Shown: piece by piece, positions 28,901-35,937 of the stretch
How the letters are laid out: every line of letters starts with the position of its first letter
How positions within the stretch are numbered: the stretch's first letter is position 1
Assembly (NCBI GenBank): GCA_031269355.1
Contig: JAISZG010000022.1
Coordinates: 1-43,121 of the forward strand
Source: Oscillospiraceae bacterium
GTDB taxonomy: Bacteria; Bacillota; Clostridia; Christensenellales; Aristaeellaceae
Reading direction: 5' to 3'
Length of the DNA: 43,121 nucleotides
Translations under genes and position numbers: made by a program
The notes under the pieces: model-generated
The model's database searches: none
What the model saw: only the letters and a program-made list of their open reading frames with translations
Told to the model about the DNA's origin: nothing

Positions 28901-30897
28901 ATAGCCGGGTACTCGCTATCCGGAGCGGGAATGATAATCGTCGCCACGCTGGCGTCGGAGCCGTCGCCAAACGTCGCGGCGTATTCCATCTCAACACCGC
29001 CCACAGTCTCCGAATATGTGGGCGCAGTAATATTGTGCATGTCGTTGACCCGCAGGTCACGATATACCAGCGAGTACGCGCTGATATTGCCGTCGCCATC
29101 CACCGTCGGCTCCCAGCCGGGGAATTGCCCCGCAGTGTCAAACCAGCGGTTGTCGTCGTCAATTGCAGCGCGGATTACAAGGTCATAAACATCATCATTA
29201 GTAACATATATTACTGTCGATTCAATGTCGCTTTCTTCCATTGTTCCGCTGACGATGCTGGGCATTGCCGTATATTCGATTATGCTTTCGCCAGATTGAA
29301 CGGTGTACGGCTCGAATATATATTGGAAAGATTCGCCCTCCGGAATCCAAACGACAAACGTAGACGCTTCCGTCGATTGCGGCGCCTCGCCGGGTTTCGT
29401 TTCATCGCTGACGCTGGGATTAAATGGCAGCGGATCGCCTTGCGCATCCGTTAGATGTACGGTCAGCTTATGACTTGGTTTATATACTATCGTAAGATTC
29501 TCGTCGATATCGCCATCTTCCATTACGCCATAAACGAAGGACGGTATCGGCGACCAAACCGCGCCTTCAAACTCCACTGGATTGCTGAACGTAAACCGGT
29601 ATTGCGCGCCAATGGGAACGCTATATTCAAATAACGACCCACCTGTCGTTTGAGATGGAAAGCGGTCAAAGGTATCTGCCGCAGTCACTTCACCGGCAAA
29701 ACCCAGTCCGTCCTCCGTCCGTTCCTTTATATTTATTCTAAGATTACGCGCTTTGGAGGAATATACGATGGTCTCGCTTCGGTCGGAATCGTCTTGCGTA
29801 AACATCCCGTCCAGCGACTGTACGCTCGCTTGATACGTCAATCCGTCCGACACGCCTGATACTTCCTCGGGGAATGTGATCTCATATGTCGTTCCGACGG
29901 GCACGTCAATCGAAAAAGTTCCGCTTGTTATGCGATAAGTTCTCTCGCTCACGCCGTCGTTCAGCACAACCGATATATCAAATGGTTCGGTAAACGGCTC
30001 TCCATCGGCGCCGTTTCGCGCGAAAGATATTGTTATAGACCGTGAGTCTGTTTTATATTCCGCTTCCAGATAATATACGCCGCGCGCAATGTCGTCGCTA
30101 CCGGGAGCGACCGTGTATGACGCCTCAGCAGGTTTATATATAGTACCTGCATCGAGGTCGGCGATCTGCGGAAGCGAGAAAACAAACGACGCCGATGAAA
30201 TATCCGGAATCGTAAACCGACCGTCCGATACCGCAACATCTATAGTCGCGCCGCCATCCAACGTAAGCGTCAAATTGCCGTCGTAGTTCTCTATATATGA
30301 GCTGCCGGATAGGCTTACCACCAGCGACACCGATCGCGCCGCTTCATATTCCAGCGTTTCCACAGCGGTGTACGACGCTGCTTCAACGGGCGGATCAGCT
30401 TGCGCGTCAGGTTCGCCGGACAGACTATCGGTCTGTATTATTCCTGATACGGTCTGTTTGCTTCCGACATATAGATAATTCGTGCCGCCTGATATAACGA
30501 TATCCGGCGGGTTAAACGAGTATGCCGCGCCGATTGGAGCCGATACTGTATACGCGCCGTCAACCGTGTCCCACGAAGCCGACACGGATGTAGATTCGCC
30601 GCCTGGCTCTGTAAGCGTAACGGCGATATCTGATGGAGAGACAGCATGCAAAGGCTCGTTATTCGATTGCAGTCGAATAATCAATCCGCTCTCGCCAGCA
30701 GCTAGCCCCAACGTCACGATATCGCTGAGGCTGATCGGATCGCTTACGCCGGAAATCTCTTGCGAAGTTTCATCCGCCAGCGCGGCGATCGGCAGGCTTT
30801 GAAACATGAACAGCAGCGCGAAAAGCGCGGCGGCTGTGCGCCTAAATTTGCTTCGATCTTTGCGAGTATCCAATTGATGCCGACATTGCCTTTTCAT
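22993..30897 (-). CDS. giant secreted Cna-B / InlB-repeat surface protein
   Basis: This 2634-residue exported protein has a signal peptide (about residues 18-42, TAAALFALLFMFQSLPIAAL). Residues 65-690 form about six divergent repeats of 100 residues. InlB/Listeria-type B repeats follow at about 790-870 and in two further copies near the middle (GYVFKGWSYSPND...INVYAIWEK; YDFVGWFYATGE...DLIAKW), and two MucBP-like segments start with YIVHYYL. Seven Cna-B domains come next, each with the Lys, Glu and Asn positions of isopeptide-forming domains (for example KSW...YYITEDPVPDGW...FTNTL). The tail is a proline-rich stretch of about 45 residues ending GPVGYCFE. No LPxTG motif, hydrophobic anchor or SLH domain is present. 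GGGGAG precedes the ATG. Likely an adhesin or fibre. Confidence 0.9.
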   Translation of the reverse strand: MKRQCRHQLDTRKDRSKFRRTAAALFALLFMFQSLPIAALADETSQEISGVSDPISLSDIVTLGLAAGESGLIIRLQSNNEPLHAVSPSDIAVTLTEPGGESTSVSASWDTVDGAYTVSAPIGAAYSFNPPDIVISGGTNYLYVGSKQTVSGIIQTDSLSGEPDAQADPPVEAASYTAVETLEYEAARSVSLVVSLSGSSYIENYDGNLTLTLDGGATIDVAVSDGRFTIPDISSASFVFSLPQIADLDAGTIYKPAEASYTVAPGSDDIARGVYYLEAEYKTDSRSITISFARNGADGEPFTEPFDISVVLNDGVSERTYRITSGTFSIDVPVGTTYEITFPEEVSGVSDGLTYQASVQSLDGMFTQDDSDRSETIVYSSKARNLRINIKERTEDGLGFAGEVTAADTFDRFPSQTTGGSLFEYSVPIGAQYRFTFSNPVEFEGAVWSPIPSFVYGVMEDGDIDENLTIVYKPSHKLTVHLTDAQGDPLPFNPSVSDETKPGEAPQSTEASTFVVWIPEGESFQYIFEPYTVQSGESIIEYTAMPSIVSGTMEESDIESTVIYVTNDDVYDLVIRAAIDDDNRWFDTAGQFPGWEPTVDGDGNISAYSLVYRDLRVNDMHNITAPTYSETVGGVEMEYAATFGDGSDASVATIIIPAPDSEYPAILSFDQATRTFTVDIVYRSVKLNYNIIYMFQNTSGSTADADYLTGDPEDSDGFSIAGGDTISVAIYPSEAPLDASLYYSETFDGFTLRRVQSTDDPASRPYVKFVPGEGEDAGKTIVHIYYDRETSWLNFDSQGGTPVPPATGYYGQTISLIDESGEYLQRYIPQGTPAQTGQFIGWFTPEGDRVTAETLPLAKDARTLYAHWAPNPNIIYQIYYWLENVNPNFVANGIPDESGEAAFQANKDNYSFLGAADAVPESVTVLSGYGNDIQPYLTAMASAANLSAEAALEDELRTLFGSDLSQGFLKGAAWNYAADAEFDAANGVWILHVRYTRVRVTLNGWRHGGASGNNDRNITWNNIPGRWSSDGGATHTVSYALDSTANRAGESNWHGIGTTLNGRGGYSTVTMQYGASLLDVWSSSPFNRRTWSTQKITTFANNNQNAGNYQSAATNPGSAQDPESVKPLPQTMPLGSADSTDAWGGAARVVNYYEYRPSYFGKGDYDFNVVINTYLQDPNWDGVNLSNKYLPAVPNIFVLQAIMREIDGTTPLFSPYGNQTYEGYWKRTATSIVSDTQDSGHISDVAWRPINPSGNIPNTPLPWGGRDARQFMDEYEGGENGWRLTTFQGTDKLPVLTADLYFDCDKVEVRFFADSSSATPSFVKEGNAGAWLVDSSYNNNPYGGDPVLPGYVFKGWSYSPNDTADSGKEKYEKKTSGGVASYVFPLKDYINVYAIWEKIDPYTVTFDGNEPWATDDPFDLARGSGALTVHPIDKAANDDSDTDDDQTLRVEIDGDDGVTDSLLNNSRANLDEYDFVGWFYATGELEGQQFVTSTVIDRDIDLIAKWAYKSMATQEYIVHYYLEDPENPGNPLIGSGGNPEKYAQDKIGRAPVGDKVVEFPAGDTARIAGVDPKYRPTTMIATLPTIVEIANGNENTNVITFLYRLPERSGYIVHYYLLGTTTQVAADKTVDDIEPRWVYETALTGSALYAPYKNYIPTKASEWQYVEGYNVFTFYYVDDTLSVQALKSWTNSDGSPYTGNTPSLDGSFNLTRMSPDGTPEEMSSGEFEQSNGNGNLYVYTGNLEKYVSGAYPAQYQYYITEDPVPDGWFASGGTHIRAMPLSGSDNTLQAMFTNTLPLVDIKVIKEFVVPIPSEGSADPKSGLSAELTLTRLLGGDPPSVYTITISGGEITQITPSVGITGKYKGRTGSSMYTYTYEFTLEDQPLYTWDSDGVRHDYSYKWVESVGMAGYTQSGGGTLDITDGAPGGNASGTETITNTYVPQADDLVVAKKYVGEYPSDTTAADLPSVTLVVVKVNAKDKQPTTQAEALALPHFREITINPSVDYASATGDATIGFTFTATDVGALEWIDAGGYEYRYYLTESQTSIQGYTLVESDLVEITKDKLTDATIINKFTPDDGALLYGKTWVGVPSGMSLTGLPSVTLKIVQVKEGAGVTPPDSLEAVKALAGSNLYDTQELEWHDGDVSADGYPEYTKLAEPLSAPKYAPDGESYHYYVIEDPVPAGTTLQLPGFAKVTPGSDKAVTLTNKLITITFTFTKKWEDSDGNPIADPPALTAANVTFERSTDDTTWEKIPLGVDKDYDMQNNGGGTYSITPDLPSHSPSGMPYTYRLTESEVPEGYHVEPGNESVADGGTITNIYDGAPAELLIGKRYDVPAGTKTEELPPVVLQWIRVQSDEKPSAADVKDTPSVAGQSIKINPATDTPDAGSEYTYTETLLQMPMIAENGERFWYYAKEADIPNGYRMVSNEWTLINESGSKADWLLILDNKYDGGEQIVIKVTKYWKGAKVSALPNDLLITLQRMDSYGGTASIQPDAGSPTGKDTLSWVYTFTVPKYDTAGQPYTYVAQETPAPGFKPAKENETTGIVQYSTNDSGITIGDAYLSNELIAAPIVPPPPTTPSPNPPTFPVPPPPVFPIVIPSSTVPRVFNAPSATASPAPLMPPGDRIGPVGYCFE

Positions 30898-30989
30898 AAT
30901 ATCTCCCCAACCTTACGAGTGCATCGCAGTGCGATACAGTATTTCGTTATACATACAAAACATTATACCAATGTGATGGCGCGTTCGCA

Positions 30990-32924
30990 TTACTCCGTCC
31001 AGGCGCCTGGAATCGCAAGCGCCCAGCTTGTGCTTTGCTCTATGTTGTAACCATGTACGCGGCTGTCGTAGAAATCGTAGTATATATTTGAATAAAGCGG
31101 CACCATTGGCATCAGCTCGACAAATCGCTGCTGGAATCTGAGGAATTCCTCAATATATTCACGATTCGCGCCAGGCTGCGTCCGGCCCATTTCCAGCGCC
31201 AGCCACATTAATTCCGCGTCGCGCAGGCCTGTAACGTTGATGCTTCCCTGATACAAATCGTCCGTACCAAACTCGTATGCCGGGTCATAAACATAATAGA
31301 ATTCGTTCGCGAGAAAGAACATATCGTATGTGCGATCAATTTCCCTTATGAAATGTTTATACAATAGTTCAAATGATAGCGCATCAACGGTCAGCTCGAC
31401 GCCAATTTGTTCGAACGCCGGATGAATAACCGATTCAAGCGCGTCCGCGATTATGTTGCCTTCAGGCTTTGCCCAGCGAATAACAAGCGGCCGCAGTATA
31501 GATTCTTCCATTCGATAGCGCGTTCCGTCGCCATGCCGCCAAGCTTGCCCTTCCTTATTTAGCGTCCATCCGTCCAGCGTCAACAGTCGCTCGGCTTCCT
31601 CCAAATTGAGCGGGACTTCGAGTTCCGCAAGCTCCGCCGCCATGTCCAGCGCGACGCTTCCGGTCTGCGGATCATATTCATATGACTCGTGCGGCATCCA
31701 CTGCCCTACGCCGTAATAGCCATATACGGGCGCCGCGATAGCTATATTCGATAGAGATTCGCGAACAAACGCCTGCTTATCAATACAATGCGCGATCGCC
31801 CGGCGCACATTAACGCTGGACGCGACGCCCTCCTCGCAAGCAAACGAAAGGAACGCAAAACCAGTGCGCTGATACTCGCTGCTGTTTATCGACAATGAAA
31901 GCGCGTTCTTGATAACGGACTCGTTCGTAACCTTATTCAATATGTCTACAGAACCGTTTTGCAGTTCTTCCAGCATCGTCGCATTATCGACGCGTTTATA
32001 CACCAAACGCTCTATCTTTGGGCGCACTCCTTCCGGATTTCCCAGGTACCGCTCGTTTACCAGGAAGCGCGCGACGTGACTCTCCGGATCATAGCTTTCC
32101 AATTGATATGGCCCGCTGGTAATTCTGGGATAATAAAGATAACCAGACTCTCGGTCTGTAAACGTGCTCTCAAGCATTTCTTTCGAAAACAGACCAGGAG
32201 TATAGTTCAGCGCTTGCGAGTACAGCGAATCCGCTTCGTCGCCGCGCGCTATGTACGCGCCCGTAACGTCGTCCGCGATGTCGCAGCCCGGCGCTATTAT
32301 TTGTATGGGCAGCGGAACCGCGTTTAGGCGCGCTACGTCGTAGAAATATACCCGATATTCCGGCTTTATTGTTATAGAATATGTATATTGTGATATAAGA
32401 TGCAATCCCGAAAGCGCCACGGTATCACCGGATATATATTCTTCTATACCTTGAATATGATTATATTCAAGCGGAACGCCGCCCAATTCCTTCACGATGG
32501 GAGAACTTTGAAGCAACATAGAGAATACAAAATCTCGAGCTGTTATTGGCGAGCCGTCGTTATACGTCAAGCCCGGCTGGATTGTGATCTCATATGTTAA
32601 CGCTCCGTTCTCCTCGTTTCTGCGCGTGGTGCGGCTTACTACGGTTGGATTGAACGATGTTTCCTTGTCGTGCGATGTGGTGATGTGGTACCCGTGAAGC
32701 AGATCGCGAACATCCATATCTGCGGTGTTGGTACCCCACAGATCGGTTGAAAAGCAGCCGTTTAACTCGGTAACGGAGCCGACCGTCAACTGCGTGCCGC
32801 GCTGTATGCCGGGGGGCGGCGCATACTCGAGCGCGCTCGCGGTAGAGCCTGCGAATATAAATATACACGCGAATGATATATGAAACGCCCGCTTGACTGA
32901 TATCCGTTTTATAAACTCTATCAT
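30990..32924 (-). CDS. family-5 extracellular solute-binding protein
   Basis: This 644-residue protein has a signal peptide (IKRISVKRAFHISFACIFIFAGSTASA) and the SBP_bac_5 fold of peptide-, nickel- and oligosaccharide-binding proteins. Supporting segments are LTYEITIQPGLTYNDGSPITARDFVFSM, SGPYQLESYDPE, VNVRRAIAHCIDKQAFVRESL and a C-terminal ligand-binding lobe. Unusually for a Gram-positive binding protein, no lipobox cysteine is visible at the cleavage site, so it may be released rather than lipid-anchored. No permease or ATPase gene adjoins it. The ATG at 32924 has AGAGGA upstream. It lies in line between two surface-protein genes (112-bp and 92-bp gaps). Confidence 0.88.
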   Translation of the reverse strand: MIEFIKRISVKRAFHISFACIFIFAGSTASALEYAPPPGIQRGTQLTVGSVTELNGCFSTDLWGTNTADMDVRDLLHGYHITTSHDKETSFNPTVVSRTTRRNEENGALTYEITIQPGLTYNDGSPITARDFVFSMLLQSSPIVKELGGVPLEYNHIQGIEEYISGDTVALSGLHLISQYTYSITIKPEYRVYFYDVARLNAVPLPIQIIAPGCDIADDVTGAYIARGDEADSLYSQALNYTPGLFSKEMLESTFTDRESGYLYYPRITSGPYQLESYDPESHVARFLVNERYLGNPEGVRPKIERLVYKRVDNATMLEELQNGSVDILNKVTNESVIKNALSLSINSSEYQRTGFAFLSFACEEGVASSVNVRRAIAHCIDKQAFVRESLSNIAIAAPVYGYYGVGQWMPHESYEYDPQTGSVALDMAAELAELEVPLNLEEAERLLTLDGWTLNKEGQAWRHGDGTRYRMEESILRPLVIRWAKPEGNIIADALESVIHPAFEQIGVELTVDALSFELLYKHFIREIDRTYDMFFLANEFYYVYDPAYEFGTDDLYQGSINVTGLRDAELMWLALEMGRTQPGANREYIEEFLRFQQRFVELMPMVPLYSNIYYDFYDSRVHGYNIEQSTSWALAIPGAWTE

Positions 32925-33036
32925 AATGGATTCCTCTTTCCGACAGCCCATGGCCGGGTTTTATGAATACAAAAATCGCTGTGCGTTTCCGATAATGAAA
33001 CCGTCCGACGCATTATCGCGCCGGACATCTTATACG

Positions 33037-34515
33037 TTAGCCTTCCGCTTCCACTGAGAGGACGACCTTCACCCGCCAATCCCAATAGAAATTTTCTTGC
33101 GTCACCTTAAACGAATGCTCCAGCGTATCCCAATCGCATTCCGTCCATCCGGTTCCATCGTTATAATCCCATATTATTCGATGAGGATGCTCGTCCAAAT
33201 CGACGCCGCTGACTACGCCAGTCAACGTGATTACCTGTCCCGGGAAAACGGTCGTCGCCGTATCCATCCGTATTTCGACGTCTAATGCGCTTCGCAATAC
33301 ATCCGCCGCAGAATCGGCGGGCTTATCATCCGCGTCTGCTGACGGCAATTCGACCAGACCATCGGTCTGTTCCTGATCGAGTTCGTCCACGGATTCTTCT
33401 TCAACTATATCTTCTTCAATTACATCTACGGCATCTTCGACCTGGCCTTCGATCTGCGATTCGTCAGTCGCCGTATCTTCATCTTGCGGAGTTTGTATAT
33501 CATCGGTCAAATCATCGGCTGCATCCTCGGTGGCAATTTGGTTATCGCCGCTTGCGGGATCATCCTGAACTTCCAGCTCCTGCGCGTCCGCGTCCGTCGT
33601 GTCGTCCGCAGCTTCCGCTGGCGCAGTCGGTTCCGCGATGTTCGCGTTTCCGGTATCGTCCGCGTTCGGCGGCGCCGCGCTTGTCTCCGGCGCAGGTTCA
33701 TTCGTTATTTCATCATCTGTTTCACCGGTTGGTTCCCCGGCTGCTCCTTCGATAGCCGACGCGTCCGCAGCATCTACACCGGCTGCGGGTGTCGGCGTGT
33801 CCAGCGAATCATCGGAGGTATGACCGTTATCAGCGGTCGGATTATCGATCGATTCGTTTTTCGATCCGCCGTCCGATCGATCCCCGGAATCAACATAATC
33901 GACTGACGGTCTGTTTTCTGGCACGTCTTCCTTTTCGTTATGGACTAACGGTCTGTTTTCGCCGCTTCGAGGATTTTCTTCTGCGGCTGATTCGCTGTCA
34001 ATTTTAACGTGGGTTTGCACGATTGTGTCGGCGTTCGGCTTTTCGGCAGCTACGTAATTGGGATCAATCGTTTCGCTATACACGGCAATGAATGTAAGCG
34101 GCTCTAATACCGATCCGCCTAGAGGTGCTCCGTTAAAGCTCTTCCATCCAACAAATTGAGATATAAAGCCGACTGCGGCGGGCTTGGAAAGCGGCAAATC
34201 TGGAGCGTAGGAAGCGTCTAGATAACTGCCCTGCGGCAATTCAAATTCTTTAACCAACGCGCCTTCGTCGTTTAAGAACTTTACTGATACCAACAGCGGC
34301 GCGGCGATATGATCCACATCGTCCTCGGGAGGCGCTTCAGCAACATATGAATCGCCGCCCAACTCTTGATATGTTGAATCTTCCGCTAAACCGGCGCCAT
34401 AAGCGCCCCATCCGCTCGCCATAATCATTGTGAACGATAATGACAAGGCGAGCGCGCCTCGCCGCATCCTTCCCTTGCGCAAACCCAAATCGCTCGTCTT
34501 ACGAAACATATTCAT
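33037..34515 (-). CDS. secreted acidic protein with InlB-type repeat and Ig-like C-terminus
   Basis: The 492-residue protein has a signal peptide in its first 45 residues (LALSLSFTMIMASGWGAYGAG). An InlB B-repeat-like unit follows (VSVKFLNDEGALVKEFELPQG...FVGWKSFNG...LTFIAVYSE). A long low-complexity linker of about 230 residues, rich in Asp, Glu, Ala, Pro and Thr, comes next, and then an Ig-like domain (TATTVFPGQVITLTGVVSGV...HRIIWDYNDGTGW). No cell-wall anchor is seen. The start at 34515 has GAGGAGG 5 nt upstream; the longer frame to 34611 runs into the leader. It is the first gene of the surface block and shares the InlB-type module with the giant protein. Confidence 0.8.
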   Translation of the reverse strand: MNMFRKTSDLGLRKGRMRRGALALSLSFTMIMASGWGAYGAGLAEDSTYQELGGDSYVAEAPPEDDVDHIAAPLLVSVKFLNDEGALVKEFELPQGSYLDASYAPDLPLSKPAAVGFISQFVGWKSFNGAPLGGSVLEPLTFIAVYSETIDPNYVAAEKPNADTIVQTHVKIDSESAAEENPRSGENRPLVHNEKEDVPENRPSVDYVDSGDRSDGGSKNESIDNPTADNGHTSDDSLDTPTPAAGVDAADASAIEGAAGEPTGETDDEITNEPAPETSAAPPNADDTGNANIAEPTAPAEAADDTTDADAQELEVQDDPASGDNQIATEDAADDLTDDIQTPQDEDTATDESQIEGQVEDAVDVIEEDIVEEESVDELDQEQTDGLVELPSADADDKPADSAADVLRSALDVEIRMDTATTVFPGQVITLTGVVSGVDLDEHPHRIIWDYNDGTGWTECDWDTLEHSFKVTQENFYWDWRVKVVLSVEAEG

Positions 34516-34815
34516 ACGCGCCTCCTCATATATATACAAACAAAAACAACTGGCGGCACAATCTACAGCAGACATATAGCTTGCCACCCTATCATCAGTA
34601 TATTTGAGCATGCGGACAGCACTGCATCAATCAATAATTATAAATAATTATTGATAATCTTGTTGCAATCGCACCATCTCTTTTGTAAGAATTAAGAGAA
34701 TCTCGCACAAAAATGAAAACTAAAGTGTTCGCTTTATTCAGTTGAAGTTCACCGTGTCTGACACGGGAAATTGATTTTATTGGGACCAAAACCCCTTAGC
34801 AAAATCTGCCTCCAC
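34516..34815 (-). other. 300-nt structured 5' leader of the surface-protein block
   Basis: Between the promoter and the first gene lie three inverted repeats on the minus-strand transcript. TTAGCAA pairs with TTGCTAA (34796-34822) right at the 5' end around a purine-rich loop containing GGAGG. CCGTGTC pairs with GACACGG at 34752-34766. A 24-bp perfect palindrome with half-site TCAATAATTAT lies at 34631-34654. The first hairpin could stabilise the transcript. No known riboswitch was recognised. Confidence 0.5.
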
Positions 34816-34821
34816 TTGCTA

Positions 34822-34850
34822 ATTTTAACTCAAATTTAAAAATATGTCAA
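34822..34850 (-). promoter_or_regulatory. promoter of the surface-protein block
   Basis: On the minus strand TTGACA (34845-34850) and TAAAAT (34822-34827) are 17 bp apart in AT-rich sequence. It is the only strong promoter seen upstream of the three secreted-protein genes. Confidence 0.8.
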
Positions 34851-34947
34851 CTACCAAAAGCATAGAATCCCGAATATCAAGCATCCAATGGGAACGCTAG
34901 CTATCGACTATATTATTGGTTATGCCGACAGTATGATATCCAGTTTA

Positions 34948-34965
34948 ATTTAACGCGAGTTAAAT
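34948..34965. promoter_or_regulatory. 18-bp palindrome upstream of the glycyl radical operon
   Basis: ATTTAAC-GCGA-GTTAAAT is a perfect inverted repeat 20 bp upstream of the -35 box at 34986, a position suited to an activator or repressor of the glycyl radical operon. I do not recognise the regulator family. Confidence 0.5.
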
Positions 34966-34985
34966 ATATGCACGCATAACCAGCA

Positions 34986-35014
34986 TTGACAAACGGGCAT
35001 GCGCATGATAGATT
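34986..35014 (+). promoter_or_regulatory. promoter of the glycyl radical operon
   Basis: TTGACA (34986-34991) and TAGATT (35009-35014) are separated by 17 bp, about 78 bp before the activase start. Confidence 0.75.
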
Positions 35015-35091
35015 ATGACGTGGCATATCACGCTTAAGTTCCATGGATATCCAGATTAATCGCATGATAGCGAGAGTGGAAAAACGGCGGC

Positions 35092-35937
35092 ATGAACGGC
35101 TTGGTATTTGACATAGAAGAGTTTGCGGTGTACGACGGGCCGGGCATCCGTACCGCTATATTTTTGAAGGGCTGCCCGCTCGGATGCGAATGGTGCCATA
35201 ATCCGGAGGGAATGTCGCCCAAACCGACCCGAGTACGGACGCTCTCTCTATGCGCGCGCTGCGGCGTTTGCGACGCCGTGTGCGATAATCCCGATGAGTG
35301 CTCGGCCTGCGGAAAATGCGCGCGAGCGTGTCCAAACTCGTGCATACGGATCGCTGGCCGCTGGATGGAACCGGAAGAAGCGGCGCGGCGCGTTCTTCGC
35401 AACGAGCGCCTGCTTGCGCTAAGCGGCGGCGGAGTAACTTTCTCCGGCGGCGAGCCGCTGATGCAGCCTGACTTTGTAATCGAAACGGCGCGCGCGCTTG
35501 GCGGTGTGCATCGCTGTATTGAAACCAGCGGTTACGCGTCGGTGCTCGTATTCGAGAGAGTTATAGACGCTATGGATTTTATTATAATGGATATAAAAAT
35601 AATAGATTCATCAGTTCATAAAAGATATACTGGAGTGGACAATGCTTCTATACTGCGGAATCTGGATATACTAATATCTTCCGGAAAAAACTTTCGCATT
35701 CGCGTGCCTCTGATTCCGACAGTCAACGATACGCGAGAGAATCTACGGCAGACCGCCGGTCTGATTGCCGGCGCAAAGCGCCTTGAGAAAGCGGAGCTGC
35801 TTCGCTATAATAAATCGGCGGGAGCTAAATACGCCGGTGCAGGCATGCAATATAATCCAAGTTTTCCGGTGGATGTAGACCCAAACGTTTATATCGATAT
35901 ATTTAAGGAGATGGGCATACCATGCGACGTTCTTTAA
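35092..35937 (+). CDS. glycyl-radical enzyme activating protein (radical SAM)
   Basis: This 281-residue radical SAM protein installs the glycyl radical on its partner enzyme. C28-x3-C32-x2-C35 (GCPLGCEWC) binds the SAM-coordinating cluster. An inserted ferredoxin-like domain has two CxxCxxCxxxC sets (C54, C57, C60, C64 and C70, C73, C76, C80), the pattern of activases for glycyl radical enzymes other than pyruvate formate-lyase. GGGVTFSGGEPLMQ and MDIKIIDSSVHKRYTG are also typical. The Shine-Dalgarno site is weak. It overlaps the enzyme gene by 16 bp, so the two are coupled. Confidence 0.95.
   Translation: MNGLVFDIEEFAVYDGPGIRTAIFLKGCPLGCEWCHNPEGMSPKPTRVRTLSLCARCGVCDAVCDNPDECSACGKCARACPNSCIRIAGRWMEPEEAARRVLRNERLLALSGGGVTFSGGEPLMQPDFVIETARALGGVHRCIETSGYASVLVFERVIDAMDFIIMDIKIIDSSVHKRYTGVDNASILRNLDILISSGKNFRIRVPLIPTVNDTRENLRQTAGLIAGAKRLEKAELLRYNKSAGAKYAGAGMQYNPSFPVDVDPNVYIDIFKEMGIPCDVL

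Noticed and set aside
28384-29454. Long open frame antisense to the giant adhesin gene (356 codons)
   Set aside because: Arg/Ile-rich translation with no motif, entirely within a clear coding region on the other strand.
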